64,000 nt of DNA from Saxibacter everestensis (GTDB lineage Bacteria > Actinomycetota > Actinomycetes > Actinomycetales > Brevibacteriaceae): positions 3,024,550-3,088,549 of the forward strand of contig NZ_CP090958.1 in the NCBI RefSeq assembly GCF_025787225.1, in the 5' to 3' direction. The notes under the pieces were generated by a model. The model made no database searches and was not told where the DNA came from. It worked only from the letters and a program-made list of their open reading frames with translations. The position numbers and the translations under genes are program-made. Position 1 is the first letter of the stretch. Each line of letters begins with the position of its first letter. This document shows, piece after piece, positions 42,754-51,685 of the stretch.

Positions 42754-43380
42754 TCAGCCGCGCGCACCGAGCCCACGTGCCCAGCCGCGCCCCAAGGACC
42801 GTCTGGCTACTTCGGGACCGTCACCAGCGGCTTGGTATAGGCGTGCCAGCCCGCTGGTCACGATGGGCTCGACCCGCTCGAAGGGCAGGACTCCGGTCAC
42901 GAAGAGCATGCACGCGCCGTGGCCGAGCATCCACAGTTCGTTGGCGAACGCGACAGCATCGATGCCGGCGTCAAAGCGTTCGGAGTCCAGCGCCCGCTGC
43001 ACCGTGTCGATGATGTGTTGAAGGGTGGCATCCGCCGCTTGGCCATCTGGCAGCGGCAGCGACCCGTCAAACATCAGTGCATATAGGTCAGGGCTGTGCC
43101 TTGCCGATGCCGCGTACGCTGCCCCGGCGGCAGCCAGGTCGCTGACGGGGTCGTCGGTCGCAGTCAGGGCCGCCAGACGAGAGGCGAGCCGACTGAATCC
43201 CTCCTGCCGAACCGCGCCGAGCAGACCGGACATCCCGTCGAAGTAGGTGTAGACGGCCATGGTCGACACTCCCGTCCCGGCGACGAGACCACGCAGACTG
43301 ATGGCCTCGCGGCGGGCGAGCATGCCTGCAGCTCGTTCGATCAGCAGGCTACGGACTTCAGGACGGGACGGTCGGACCAC
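42754..43380 (-). CDS. TetR family transcriptional regulator
   Basis: A 208-residue regulator with a helix-turn-helix at about residues 9-55 (LRGLVAGTGVSTMAVYTYF) and a WHG-like C-terminal domain. It is divergent from the Rid-family gene with a gap of 58 bp, so the two probably share a regulated promoter region. Effector unknown. Confidence 0.88.
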   Translation of the reverse strand: MVRPSRPEVRSLLIERAAGMLARREAISLRGLVAGTGVSTMAVYTYFDGMSGLLGAVRQEGFSRLASRLAALTATDDPVSDLAAAGAAYAASARHSPDLYALMFDGSLPLPDGQAADATLQHIIDTVQRALDSERFDAGIDAVAFANELWMLGHGACMLFVTGVLPFERVEPIVTSGLARLYQAAGDGPEVARRSLGRGWARGLGARG

Positions 43381-43438
43381 TTGACTATTCTATATCAGCG
43401 TTATGGAATGGCAGTACTGTCGCATAAGAGAGGCCATC

Positions 43439-43846
43439 ATGCCGGTTCAACTGCTCAATCCGTCCACTCTGCCCCAGCCTGAGGTCTACGCCCAGGTATC
43501 GGTGGCCGAGGGCTCCAGACTGGTGTTCATCTCAGGCCAGGTGGCACGCGACGCCGACGGCACTCCCGTGGGCCCCGGCGACCTGGCGGCGCAAGCCGAA
43601 CAGGCTTACGCCAATGTCCACGCGGCGGTCACGGCAGCAGGTGGGTCGTTCGACGACATCGTCAAACTGACGATCTACGTCGTGGACTGGGAGCCGGGCA
43701 AGATGGCCCAGCTCGGCGAGGGCGCAGTACGGGCAGCTCAGCGGCTGGGCATTGACCTCGTGCGGCCCATCACCCTGCTGGGCGTCGCGGCCCTCGGTGA
43801 ACCTGATCTCCTGATCGAGGTCGAAGCCGTCGCCGTCCTACCCTGA
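43439..43846 (+). CDS. Rid-family protein lacking the catalytic Arg
   Basis: A 135-residue protein of the RidA/YjgF/UK114 family (GSRLVFISGQVARDADG; YANVHAAVTAAGGSFDDIVK). The position equivalent to the catalytic arginine (EVARL in RidA) reads GVAAL here, so classical imine deaminase activity is unlikely. The start is the ATG at 43439 with AGAGAGG upstream; a longer frame from 43403 is not supported. Divergent from a TetR gene that may control it. Confidence 0.87.
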   Translation: MPVQLLNPSTLPQPEVYAQVSVAEGSRLVFISGQVARDADGTPVGPGDLAAQAEQAYANVHAAVTAAGGSFDDIVKLTIYVVDWEPGKMAQLGEGAVRAAQRLGIDLVRPITLLGVAALGEPDLLIEVEAVAVLP

Positions 43847-43976
43847 CCCTGCGGCAGAGGTCGGCCCAAGTGGTACGCGCCGACCGTACTGACGACCCCC
43901 ACAGCGTTACTCAAGGCAAGGCACTGCCCGGTCCTTCCGTGGCATCTCGATGCGGGTCACAAAGTAGGACCCTGGC

Positions 43977-44912
43977 CTACTCCCACACTCCGAGTTTCTC
44001 GGGGTTGCGGACGGCCCAGACATGCTCGACTCTGCCCTCGAAGGTTGAGGCGAGGGTGATGACGGCCAAGGCGCGTCCCTCACCATCGGTCGCGATCAGT
44101 CCGGCCTCCCCGTTGACGAGTTCTTCGCGGACGATGAGGTCGGGTTGTCGGTCGAATACGCCGAGGAAGAAGCGGGCGATCGTCTCGGGGCCGTGGAGTG
44201 GTTCGATCGATGCGGATACGAGGCCGCCGCCGTCGGTGATCGCCGTTGCGTCGGGGTCGAGCACGCCGATCAGAGTTGCTAGGTCGCCGGTCTGCCAAGC
44301 CGCTTTGAAGGACCGCACAACTTCCGCGTGGGCGCTGGGGGCGACTGGGGTGCGTTGCTCTTTCCGCACTCGGCGTCGCGCTGAGGATGCGAGTTGACGG
44401 CAAGCGACCGGTGAGCGCCCGACGATCTCTGCGACTTCGGGAAAGGTGTAGCGGAACACGTCGTGGAGGACGAATGCGACCCGCTCGGCAGGCGTCATCG
44501 ATTCGAGCACGACCAGCAGTGCCATCGAGACTGATGCGTCCAAGCTCACCCGATCCGCAGGATCCTCCGGGCCGCTGTGTGCGGAATGGCTGTTCCATAT
44601 GCCTGGCACGGGTACGGGTTCGGGTAGCCATTCGCCGACGTACTGCTCCCGGCGGACACGAGCAGAGCCCAGCATGTCGAGGCCGATCCGGCTGGCGGTT
44701 CTGATGAGCCAAGCTCGCGGCGAAGAAATCTCGGCTCGTTCGTCTTCGGGGAGCTTATACCAACGAACATAGGTCTCCTGCACGGCATCCTCGGCATCAG
44801 CGAGCGAGCCCAATAGCCGGTAGCTCAGGCCGAGAAGCACGCTACGTTCCTGGACAGCATCGACGAGCTGAGGTGGATCCACCGTCCGGTTACCTGTGTC
44901 CTTCGCCATCAT
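43977..44912 (-). CDS. sigJ: ECF sigma factor, SigJ/ECF41 type
   Basis: A 311-residue sigma factor. Region 2 is at about residues 20-90 (LGSLADAEDAVQETYVRWY), and region 4 at about 135-185 (LVVLESMTPAERVAFVLHDVF). A C-terminal SnoaL-like domain covers ~205-305 and is the hallmark of the ECF41 group, where it acts as a built-in regulator in place of an anti-sigma factor. ECF41 genes usually sit beside small oxidoreductase-type genes; here the neighbour is an ABM monooxygenase. I did not find the typical ECF41 promoter sequence upstream. Confidence 0.85.
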   Translation of the reverse strand: MMAKDTGNRTVDPPQLVDAVQERSVLLGLSYRLLGSLADAEDAVQETYVRWYKLPEDERAEISSPRAWLIRTASRIGLDMLGSARVRREQYVGEWLPEPVPVPGIWNSHSAHSGPEDPADRVSLDASVSMALLVVLESMTPAERVAFVLHDVFRYTFPEVAEIVGRSPVACRQLASSARRRVRKEQRTPVAPSAHAEVVRSFKAAWQTGDLATLIGVLDPDATAITDGGGLVSASIEPLHGPETIARFFLGVFDRQPDLIVREELVNGEAGLIATDGEGRALAVITLASTFEGRVEHVWAVRNPEKLGVWE

Positions 44913-45293
44913 GCCTTCTCTCCGGTCCGAAGTCGCGAGGTGAGGATGGCGGGGCCACCCCTGAGTCGCCGAGCGTCCACCGACTGTCCTTGTGAGATAG
45001 ACGAGATTGCGTCGCCAAGTGTGAGCCAGCCCCCCGTTGGCCGAAGTTTCCTCACGGTCATCCTCGCGGGCAGTCCATGCGGCCGCAACCTCACTATTGG
45101 TCTCGTCCGGTCGGAGGCATCGGATAGTTCAGCACGGGTGACCGGCCCGCCTCACACTCCGATCCGCTGCCTCGTCTACTCGTTAGGACGGCCACACTGC
45201 CGTCCCGCCGGAGCGCCTTGAACCACGACGCTTCGGACCCGTGACCGCATACAGCGGCGCACGGAAGCCGAACCAACGAGAAGGAGGCCGGGA
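44913..45293. other. Intergenic region (381 bp), no gene seen
   Basis: The divergent spacer between the sigma factor and the ABM gene. Several short frames are open on both strands but none has a ribosome site and codon use like the neighbours. It must hold two promoters; I see no clear palindrome. Confidence 0.5.
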
Positions 45294-45596
45294 ATGTCGA
45301 ACCCCGTCACATTCATCAACGTCATCGACGTGGAACCGTCCAAGCAGCAGGAAGTAATCGACGTACTGAACGAGGGCACCGAGAAGGTCATGTCTCACCG
45401 CCCCGGATTCATCTCAGCCACGCTCCTCGCCAGCGCCGACAAGAGCCGCGTCATCAACATCGCCCGCTGGGAGAGCGCCGACGATGTAAGGGCCACCCAG
45501 AAGGAACCCGCCGCCGCGGAGTACGCCAAGCGCACCGCCGCGATCGCGAAGGCCGGCCCCGGGCTCTACAGCGTGGTGGGCGAGCATTCCGCGTGA
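45294..45596 (+). CDS. Antibiotic biosynthesis monooxygenase (ABM) family protein
   Basis: A 100-residue ferredoxin-like-fold protein (FINVIDVEPSKQQEVIDVLNEG; RPGFISATLLAS; NIARWESADDVRA). ABM domains form dimers and act in cofactor-free oxidation of quinone-like compounds or in heme handling; the precise role here is unknown. A GAAGGAGG ribosome site precedes the ATG. It lies between the divergent sigma factor and a WYL regulator, either of which may control it. Confidence 0.88.
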   Translation: MSNPVTFINVIDVEPSKQQEVIDVLNEGTEKVMSHRPGFISATLLASADKSRVINIARWESADDVRATQKEPAAAEYAKRTAAIAKAGPGLYSVVGEHSA

Positions 45597-45660
45597 GCCG
45601 GCTCGGTTCGCCCACGGAATAGGACGTAGTTCGTCCTGAATAGCTGCCAGACTTATACGC

Positions 45661-46626
45661 ATGTTGGAAACTACGGCACGCCTGCTGCAGCTGTTGGGAC
45701 TATTGCAGACCCACCGGGAATGGTCCGGCTCGGAGCTCGCCGGCAGGCTCGAGGTAACCACGCGGACGATTCGGCGCGACGTCGAATGTCTGCGGCAGCT
45801 CGGCTACTCGGTGCATACCAGCCGTGGCGCTCAGGGCGGCTACCAACTGGGCGCTGACGCGGTGATGCCGCCACTCCTGCTGGATGACGACGATGCGGTT
45901 GCGATCGCGGTCGGGCTGCGATCCACCACCCACGGCGGCGTGACCGGCATCGAGGAAACGTCGGTGCGGGCGCTGGCCAAGTTGGAACAGATCATGCCCG
46001 AACGATTGCGTCGGCGGGTCCGGGCCCTGCAATCCTTCACGGTGCACATGCCCGGCCACGGCCCCAGCGTCCAGGCGGAGGTCCTGACCGAAATCGCAAC
46101 CGCCTGCCGCGATGAATTCCAGCTGCGGTTCAAGTACCTCGACTATCACGGCGAAGAGACGTCGAGGATCGCCGAGCCATACCGGCTGGTGACACGGTCC
46201 ACTCGCTGGTACCTCGTCGCCTGGGACGTGCGACGAGAGGACTGGCGGAACTTCAGGGTTGACCGGATCACCCTCTCACCTCCGCACGGCCGCCGTTTCA
46301 CCCCACGCGAGCTGCCGGACGAGGACATTGCCGGTTACGTCGCCCGCGGCACGGCGGTCAACGCCTGGACTTGCAAGGCAACCGTTCGGATGAACACTCC
46401 GGCCGAGGAGGTCGAGCGCTGGGTTCCACAGGGATCGGGGATCGTCACCCCGGTCGATGACGCCAGCTGCACGCTCCAGATCGGTGGCAGCAGTTACCAG
46501 ACCATGGCGAACTGGCTGGGCTGGTTCGATGCGGACTTCGAAGTGATCGACTCCCCCGAATTGCGCGAGGCTCTGACGACACTTGCCAGGCGCTTCCACA
46601 ATGCCGCCGGTCCAACCGAGCCTTAA
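45661..46626 (+). CDS. WYL-domain transcriptional regulator (YafY type)
   Basis: A 321-residue regulator with an N-terminal HTH_11 winged helix (about residues 5-60, GSELAGRLEVTTRTIRRDVE), a middle WYL sensor domain (about 140-220, including RSTRWYLVAWD) and a C-terminal WCX extension. Such proteins often sense a small molecule or nucleic-acid fragment. It follows the ABM gene by 64 bp on the same strand. Its target is unknown. Confidence 0.9.
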   Translation: MLETTARLLQLLGLLQTHREWSGSELAGRLEVTTRTIRRDVECLRQLGYSVHTSRGAQGGYQLGADAVMPPLLLDDDDAVAIAVGLRSTTHGGVTGIEETSVRALAKLEQIMPERLRRRVRALQSFTVHMPGHGPSVQAEVLTEIATACRDEFQLRFKYLDYHGEETSRIAEPYRLVTRSTRWYLVAWDVRREDWRNFRVDRITLSPPHGRRFTPRELPDEDIAGYVARGTAVNAWTCKATVRMNTPAEEVERWVPQGSGIVTPVDDASCTLQIGGSSYQTMANWLGWFDADFEVIDSPELREALTTLARRFHNAAGPTEP

Positions 46627-46666
46627 GCTCGGTCGCGGCGGATGCGAGGCTCGCGCGGCGGCGGCA

Positions 46667-46777
46667 GCAGGCCGCGAAGTCAGACCAGTGGCAGGCCGCG
46701 AAGTCAGACCAGTGGCAGGCCGCGAAGTCAGACCAGTGGCAGGCCGCGAAGTCAGACCAGTGGCAGGCCGCGAAGTC
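46667..46777. repeat. 24-bp tandem repeat, 4.6 copies
   Basis: Four exact copies of a 24-bp unit (beginning GCAGGCCGCGAAGTC and ending AGACCAGTG) stand head to tail from 46667 to 46762, with a fifth partial copy to 46777. The run lies between the stops of convergent genes. Exact identity implies recent expansion; it is a likely variable-number locus. Confidence 0.95.
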
Positions 46778-46798
46778 TGTGTCAGCACGCGCGCGCAT

Positions 46799-48064
46799 TC
46801 AGACCGGGTTCTGACCTACGGTTCGCGTTCTGCGCGGGGATTCCGGCAGCAGTGCATTGATCACGCCGAGGACCAGCAGCAGTGCGGTCGCGGTCAGCAC
46901 CGCGAAGTACGCCAGATGATGGCCACCGGACTCCGCGATGCTACCGACGATGGCCGACGATACGGCCTGCCCGACGATGACGCCGCTGGTGAGCATCGTC
47001 ATCACGGTGGTCGTGCGGCCGCGGGGCGACTCCTTTGAACCGATGCTGAACAGGGTGACAAGCGATGGGCCGATTCCGCATCCAGTCAGCAGCAGCACGG
47101 CGACCATTGCCGGCAGCGAGGACACCCAGGGCATGACGGCCGCTCCTGCAACGGCGACCGCGGCGAAAATGATCCAGCGCCGGCGGAAACTGAAGCTTTC
47201 CGGCAGCAGCACGACGGCCATCGCCATCACGGCGGAACCGATCCCCATTGCGCCGTAGATCATGCCGGTCTGCGATTCCTCGGCGTAGACACCCATGAAG
47301 GCGGTGAGCGAGGTCAGTGTCGAGCCGAAGAACAAGCCGACTGCTGCCATCCCGAGCACCGGCAGCAGCACCTGGGGCCGCAGCAGGTCACGACCCGGGG
47401 CGGACGCCGCGCGGGATTCAATGCCGCCGCTTGCGAAGCGTGCTGTGCGGTGCAGGGCGAAGGCACTGGTGAAGACCAGGGTCAGCCCTGCCGCAATCAC
47501 GATCGGCGCTCCCGGGCTGATCAGAAAGGCAAGGAATCCGACCAGAACGGGGCCGAAGACGAAGACGAGTTCGTCGGCCATCGATTCATAGCTCATCGCG
47601 GCACTGATCGGCTTGTTGACTCCGGCACCACTGAATTTTTGCGGAATCATCGATAGCCAGCGCGCGCGAACCATCGAGCCGACCTGCGGAGCGGTGATAC
47701 CGACAGCAAATGCCGCGGTCAGAATCCAGAGCAGATGGGCGTCGACGTACACAAGCACGACGATCAACACCAGGCTCAGGGTGTTGGCAATTGCACACCA
47801 CAGCACGACCATCCGCTGGCCGAGGCGATCGGCCAGCGCTCCGACGAACGGACCGAAGATGGCTGAGCCGACGCCGACCACACCCGAGGTGATGCCAGCC
47901 TCGGAGTACGAGTCGCGAACCGTCGCGACCAAGGTGAGTACGCCAACCACGGACATCGCGAAAGGCAGGCGGCCAAGAAAGGCGATTGGGAAGTAGGAAC
48001 CACCCGTGAGGTTGATCAGTGAGCGGTAGGTGCCTTGGGGCTTAACAGCGGTAGAAATATTCAT
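46799..48064 (-). CDS. MFS transporter
   Basis: A 421-residue membrane protein with about 12 hydrophobic segments. Motif A-like sequence GALADRLGQRMVVLW lies after helix 2. A central loop separates the two halves (about residues 205-230). The layout resembles small drug or sugar exporters of the MFS; subfamily and substrate are not clear. No regulator is adjacent on the same strand. The 24-bp tandem repeat begins just past its stop. Confidence 0.85.
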   Translation of the reverse strand: MNISTAVKPQGTYRSLINLTGGSYFPIAFLGRLPFAMSVVGVLTLVATVRDSYSEAGITSGVVGVGSAIFGPFVGALADRLGQRMVVLWCAIANTLSLVLIVVLVYVDAHLLWILTAAFAVGITAPQVGSMVRARWLSMIPQKFSGAGVNKPISAAMSYESMADELVFVFGPVLVGFLAFLISPGAPIVIAAGLTLVFTSAFALHRTARFASGGIESRAASAPGRDLLRPQVLLPVLGMAAVGLFFGSTLTSLTAFMGVYAEESQTGMIYGAMGIGSAVMAMAVVLLPESFSFRRRWIIFAAVAVAGAAVMPWVSSLPAMVAVLLLTGCGIGPSLVTLFSIGSKESPRGRTTTVMTMLTSGVIVGQAVSSAIVGSIAESGGHHLAYFAVLTATALLLVLGVINALLPESPRRTRTVGQNPV

Positions 48065-48379
48065 CAGAAAGGTCCAACAAAACTAAGCGCCCGTCCCACC
48101 CCCGAAGCGCCGACCCTGGATGACTGTGCCCAAGTCTACCGGCTGCGCGGATAATTCGGGGCGATTACTGCTGTGAGACTGGTCGCCTGTGGACCTCGCG
48201 CGCGAATCTGGTTTTCGGGCGGTAGCCCGGCCGGCACCGTCACGCGCGGCGCGGATGTGCCTTGCCCCTTGACCACACTTGCAGGGTCTAACACGAGAAT
48301 GCTGCTGACAATAAAGGCTGTTTTCCAGACAAAAATCAGGGCTACTTTCGTTTGAATGATCTTCGGCCCGCCTCCCTCG
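48065..48379. other. Intergenic region (315 bp), no gene seen
   Basis: The left part holds the MFS promoter. The right part, from about 48280, turns AT-richer and leads into the methyltransferase gene, consistent with a boundary of acquired DNA. No ORF is convincing. Confidence 0.4.
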
Positions 48380-49144
48380 CTAGGCTAGCGTTGGGATCAA
48401 AATTAGATACGCAAACCCCAGCACATCTCGGTGCCCGCGGAGCCAAATGGACCTTTGGCTATCGAGTTGCTGTTTTACCGCTATCGCTTCGGGATGATCC
48501 GGGTTAGCAGCTAACCAGATTTCTCGGTCCGCCATATGACCTGTCTCGTAGTCTTCCCACTCATTTCGAGTAATTGTCTCGATTTTCATTGGCCTGAACC
48601 CAGCAGAAATCGCCTCGTCAACGAGTTCGGCCAAGGACTGGCAATCAGTAACGGCTGTCCCGTCCCACAATTTGCTTAGTTGCTCTGGTGTGGGCGTTTG
48701 TTCCCAGTACTCTGCCCCGAACATCAAGCAACCACCTGGCAACACGAGCTCCCGCAATCGCACAAGAGCTTCGGCAATCGTTCCGAAGGCTTGAAACGCG
48801 CCGATGTTGATGACGACATCCGCTGAGGTAGTGAACTCAGAGGCATCACCGTGGATAAGTGAAACACGCTTATCGATGCCGCGCGCCGTGGCGGTTCGTT
48901 GAGCCCTTACGATGTCTGGCTCATGGAGATCGATGCCTTTGCCGACCGCTTCTGGAACTTTCGCGGCGATGCGCAATAGAAGCTCTGCCCAGCCGCAACC
49001 CAGATCTAGAATTGTCATCGGTTTCCGAGCGATAAGTATCTCCAGCATCCGATCGGCCCGCTCGGCACTGAGTGGTGAATTGAAGGTTAGGTGCTTCCCA
49101 GAACCTGCAGGCGGTGGGCTGATCTCTGGAATTGTCATACCCAT
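48380..49144 (-). CDS. SAM-dependent methyltransferase (class I)
   Basis: A 254-residue Rossmann-fold methyltransferase. Motif I TILDLGCGWAELLLRIA is near residue 44, the acidic motif II GKGIDLHEPD near 69, and motif IV INIGAFQAFG near 110. The acceptor is unknown. Base composition is clearly more AT-rich than the neighbours and codon choice is different, which suggests recent transfer. I chose the ATG at 49144, since the in-frame TTG just upstream has no clear advantage; an ATG two codons on is possible. Confidence 0.85.
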   Translation of the reverse strand: MGMTIPEISPPPAGSGKHLTFNSPLSAERADRMLEILIARKPMTILDLGCGWAELLLRIAAKVPEAVGKGIDLHEPDIVRAQRTATARGIDKRVSLIHGDASEFTTSADVVINIGAFQAFGTIAEALVRLRELVLPGGCLMFGAEYWEQTPTPEQLSKLWDGTAVTDCQSLAELVDEAISAGFRPMKIETITRNEWEDYETGHMADREIWLAANPDHPEAIAVKQQLDSQRSIWLRGHRDVLGFAYLILIPTLA

Positions 49145-49191
49145 CAATCTACCTACGCTCTAACAAAAATGGGCGCGAATTTCGCCCACTC

Positions 49192-50163
49192 CTACTGCGG
49201 AACGAACCCCAGCTTCTTGTCGACGACGTTCGAAAGTTTGCCGTCGCCGATGTAATGCGCGAAGTTGTCCGTGAACTGCACCGACAGTCGTTCCAGCCAT
49301 CCCTTGGCATCCCCGCTCATATGCGAAGAGACCAGCACATTGTGCATCCGCCACAGCGGATGATTGGCCGGGAGCGGCTCGGTCTCGAAAACGTCCAGCG
49401 CGGCGCCGGCCAGCTTTCCGCGCTGCAGCGCGGACACCAGGGCATCGGTATCCACGCTCTCGCCGCGCCCGACGTTGATCAACCGTGCCTCTGGCTTGAG
49501 CGCCGCAAGGACGTCGGCATCGATCAGGTTGCGGGTGGCGTCTGTCAACGGCGCCACGTTCACGAGATAGTCGGCCGAGCCGACGGCGTCCACCAATCCG
49601 GACGAGGAATGCACGACGCCGAAATCTGGATCGCCATCCCGCGCCGCGCGACCGGCGCCGGAAACCCGCATGCCGACCGCCTTCAGCAGGCGGGCAATTT
49701 CTCTGCCGATCGCGCCGGTTCCGACGATGAGCACCGACTGGTCGTCGATCCGCTCGGTCTCACGATGCTCCCACTCGAATCGCTCCTGCCTGCGCACCGA
49801 ACCATGGATGTCCTTGGCGAAGGCCAGGATGCTGCCCAGCACGAACTCCGCGATCGGCCGGTCGAAAATGCCGCGCGCATTGGTGACGATGACGTTGCTC
49901 TCGCGCAGCCCGTCGAACAGCAGCTTGTCGACGCCTGCGGCCGCGACCTGCACCCACTTCAGTGAATCGGCGTGCTCCCAGACGTCGGCAAGCGCGGATG
50001 AGAAGAAATCCCAGAGGAACAGCACATCGGCACCCTGCAGCGCCTCGGCCAGTTCCTCCGTTCGGGCGTAGCGCACCTCGGCAGCGACTTCGACCGGCTC
50101 CATTCCTACCGGCAGCTTGTCCTTGTAGAGCACGACAACCACTGGACGCGATGTCTCGGGCAC
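49192..50163 (-). CDS. D-2-hydroxyacid dehydrogenase (NAD-dependent)
   Basis: A 323-residue dehydrogenase of the phosphoglycerate/glyoxylate reductase family. The NAD-binding motif VLIVGTGAIGREIARLL is near residue 145, the catalytic Arg/Glu segments are in NVAPLTDATRNLI and LINVGRGESVD, and the catalytic His is in HPLWRMHNVLVSSH. I chose the GTG at 50163, since AAGGGATAGGA precedes it and the longer frame would overlap the transporter stop. It is the last gene of the ectoine-hydrolase operon and may process a hydroxyacid or oxoacid side product. Confidence 0.88.
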   Translation of the reverse strand: MPETSRPVVVVLYKDKLPVGMEPVEVAAEVRYARTEELAEALQGADVLFLWDFFSSALADVWEHADSLKWVQVAAAGVDKLLFDGLRESNVIVTNARGIFDRPIAEFVLGSILAFAKDIHGSVRRQERFEWEHRETERIDDQSVLIVGTGAIGREIARLLKAVGMRVSGAGRAARDGDPDFGVVHSSSGLVDAVGSADYLVNVAPLTDATRNLIDADVLAALKPEARLINVGRGESVDTDALVSALQRGKLAGAALDVFETEPLPANHPLWRMHNVLVSSHMSGDAKGWLERLSVQFTDNFAHYIGDGKLSNVVDKKLGFVPQ

Positions 50164-50173
50164 GGAAATAGTC

Positions 50174-51625
50174 CTATCCCTTGTATCCGATGGGTTCCAC
50201 GCCGGTAAGGGCACGGATCTCGTCGTCCTCGCCCGGGCACTTGTCGCCGCGAAGCGAGCGACCGGCCGTTTCCCGCATGCACAGGATGGCGATGGTGCCG
50301 ATCACGCCGGCAGCAACGAGGTACCAGCCCGGGATCAGTTTCGATCCGGTGATCTCGATCAGTCCGGCGACGATCGATGCCGAGGTTCCGGCGAACAGTG
50401 CGGTCGCGACGTTGTAGCCGATGGCAAATCCGGAGTACCTGACCTGGGTCGGGAACAGCGCCGGAAGCGTGGAGGACACGGACGCGACCAGAATGACCAG
50501 CAGCAACCCGAGGATGGCCATGCCCACCGTCTGCAGGAACACGTTGTCCTGCTGAATCAGCAGGAAGGCCGGAACGGACAAGACAACGTAGCCGATTGAT
50601 GCCGTGAGCAGCAGCGGTTTGCGTCCGACCCGGTCCGAAAGCCGGCCGATCGGCGAAATCACGATCATCATCACCAGCATGATGCCGACCAAGGTGAGAT
50701 TCGACTGCACGACATCGTGCCCCAGCGTCTCGGCCAGGTAGGTCGGCAGGTAGGTCAGCACGAGGTAGAACGCGATGTTCAGCAGCGTGACGAAACCCAT
50801 CAGGATGAGCAGCTGACGCCAGTAACCCTTGATCAGGTCGATCAGTGCTCCGGTGGCCTTCTTCTCGGTCTTCTCGGATGCCGCGGCCTCGGTGAAGACA
50901 TCGGACTCATGCAGGCTGCTCCGTAGGTACAGCGCGATGAGGCCGAGCGGGATGGTCAGCAGGAACGGCAGCCGCCACCAGCCGGCCAGCATGCCTTCCT
51001 CGCCGACGATAGCTGTCAGCGCGGTGCACAGGATTGCCGCGGCGCAGGTGCCGGCCAGCGTGCCGAATTCCAGGAAGGAACCGAAGAACCCGCGCCGGTT
51101 GTCCGGGGCGTGCTCGGCCATGAACACCGCCGCGCCGCCGTATTCGCCGCCGGCCGAGAATCCCTGCACGATACGAAGCAAGAGCAGCAGGATCGGCGCC
51201 AGCACCCCGACTGTATCCATTGTCGGCAGGATGCCGATACAGGCCGTGGCGGCGGTAATCATCAGGATGGTGAAGACCAGGACCTTCTGCCGGCCGATCT
51301 TGTCACCGAGCGGCCCGAGGATGAAACCACCGAGCGGCCGGAACAGGAACGAGACAGCGAGCGTTGCGAACGTCGCGGCGATGGCGTAAGGCCCGTCTCC
51401 GAAGAAGAGCTGGGAGATGTAGATCGTCAGGTACCCGTAGATGCCGTAATCGAACCATTCGATCGCGTTGCCCATGGCCGAACCGGCCACAGACTTTCTG
51501 ACCACCTTCTTCTCTTCGACGCTCATCTCGTTGATGTCGGTGAGGATCGGCAGTTCGTCGGTGCGGGGATCGCGGGTTGTCTGGGAGGTGTTCAGGGAAC
51601 TTGCTGAACTATCGTCGGTGGTCAT
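50174..51625 (-). CDS. MFS transporter, metabolite:H+ symporter (ProP-like)
   Basis: A 483-residue permease with about 12 membrane helices and the MHS-family N-terminus SAMGNAIEWFDYGIYGYL near residue 48. Motif A-like GPLGDKIGRQKVLV follows helix 2. MHS relatives import proline, betaine, citrate or other solutes with protons. Its position behind ectoine hydrolase suggests uptake of ectoine, hydroxyectoine or an intermediate, in place of the usual UehABC/EhuABCD systems. Confidence 0.88.
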   Translation of the reverse strand: MTTDDSSASSLNTSQTTRDPRTDELPILTDINEMSVEEKKVVRKSVAGSAMGNAIEWFDYGIYGYLTIYISQLFFGDGPYAIAATFATLAVSFLFRPLGGFILGPLGDKIGRQKVLVFTILMITAATACIGILPTMDTVGVLAPILLLLLRIVQGFSAGGEYGGAAVFMAEHAPDNRRGFFGSFLEFGTLAGTCAAAILCTALTAIVGEEGMLAGWWRLPFLLTIPLGLIALYLRSSLHESDVFTEAAASEKTEKKATGALIDLIKGYWRQLLILMGFVTLLNIAFYLVLTYLPTYLAETLGHDVVQSNLTLVGIMLVMMIVISPIGRLSDRVGRKPLLLTASIGYVVLSVPAFLLIQQDNVFLQTVGMAILGLLLVILVASVSSTLPALFPTQVRYSGFAIGYNVATALFAGTSASIVAGLIEITGSKLIPGWYLVAAGVIGTIAILCMRETAGRSLRGDKCPGEDDEIRALTGVEPIGYKG

Positions 51626-51685
51626 GAAGACTCCTGATAAGCGTTGGGTGCGCGCGCGGAACGTGCGTGGACTAACTGCTTTGTC

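Noticed and set aside
46583-47038. 151-residue plus-strand frame covering the 24-bp tandem repeat
   Set aside because: It overlaps the ends of two real genes in other frames and is open only because the unit length is a multiple of three.
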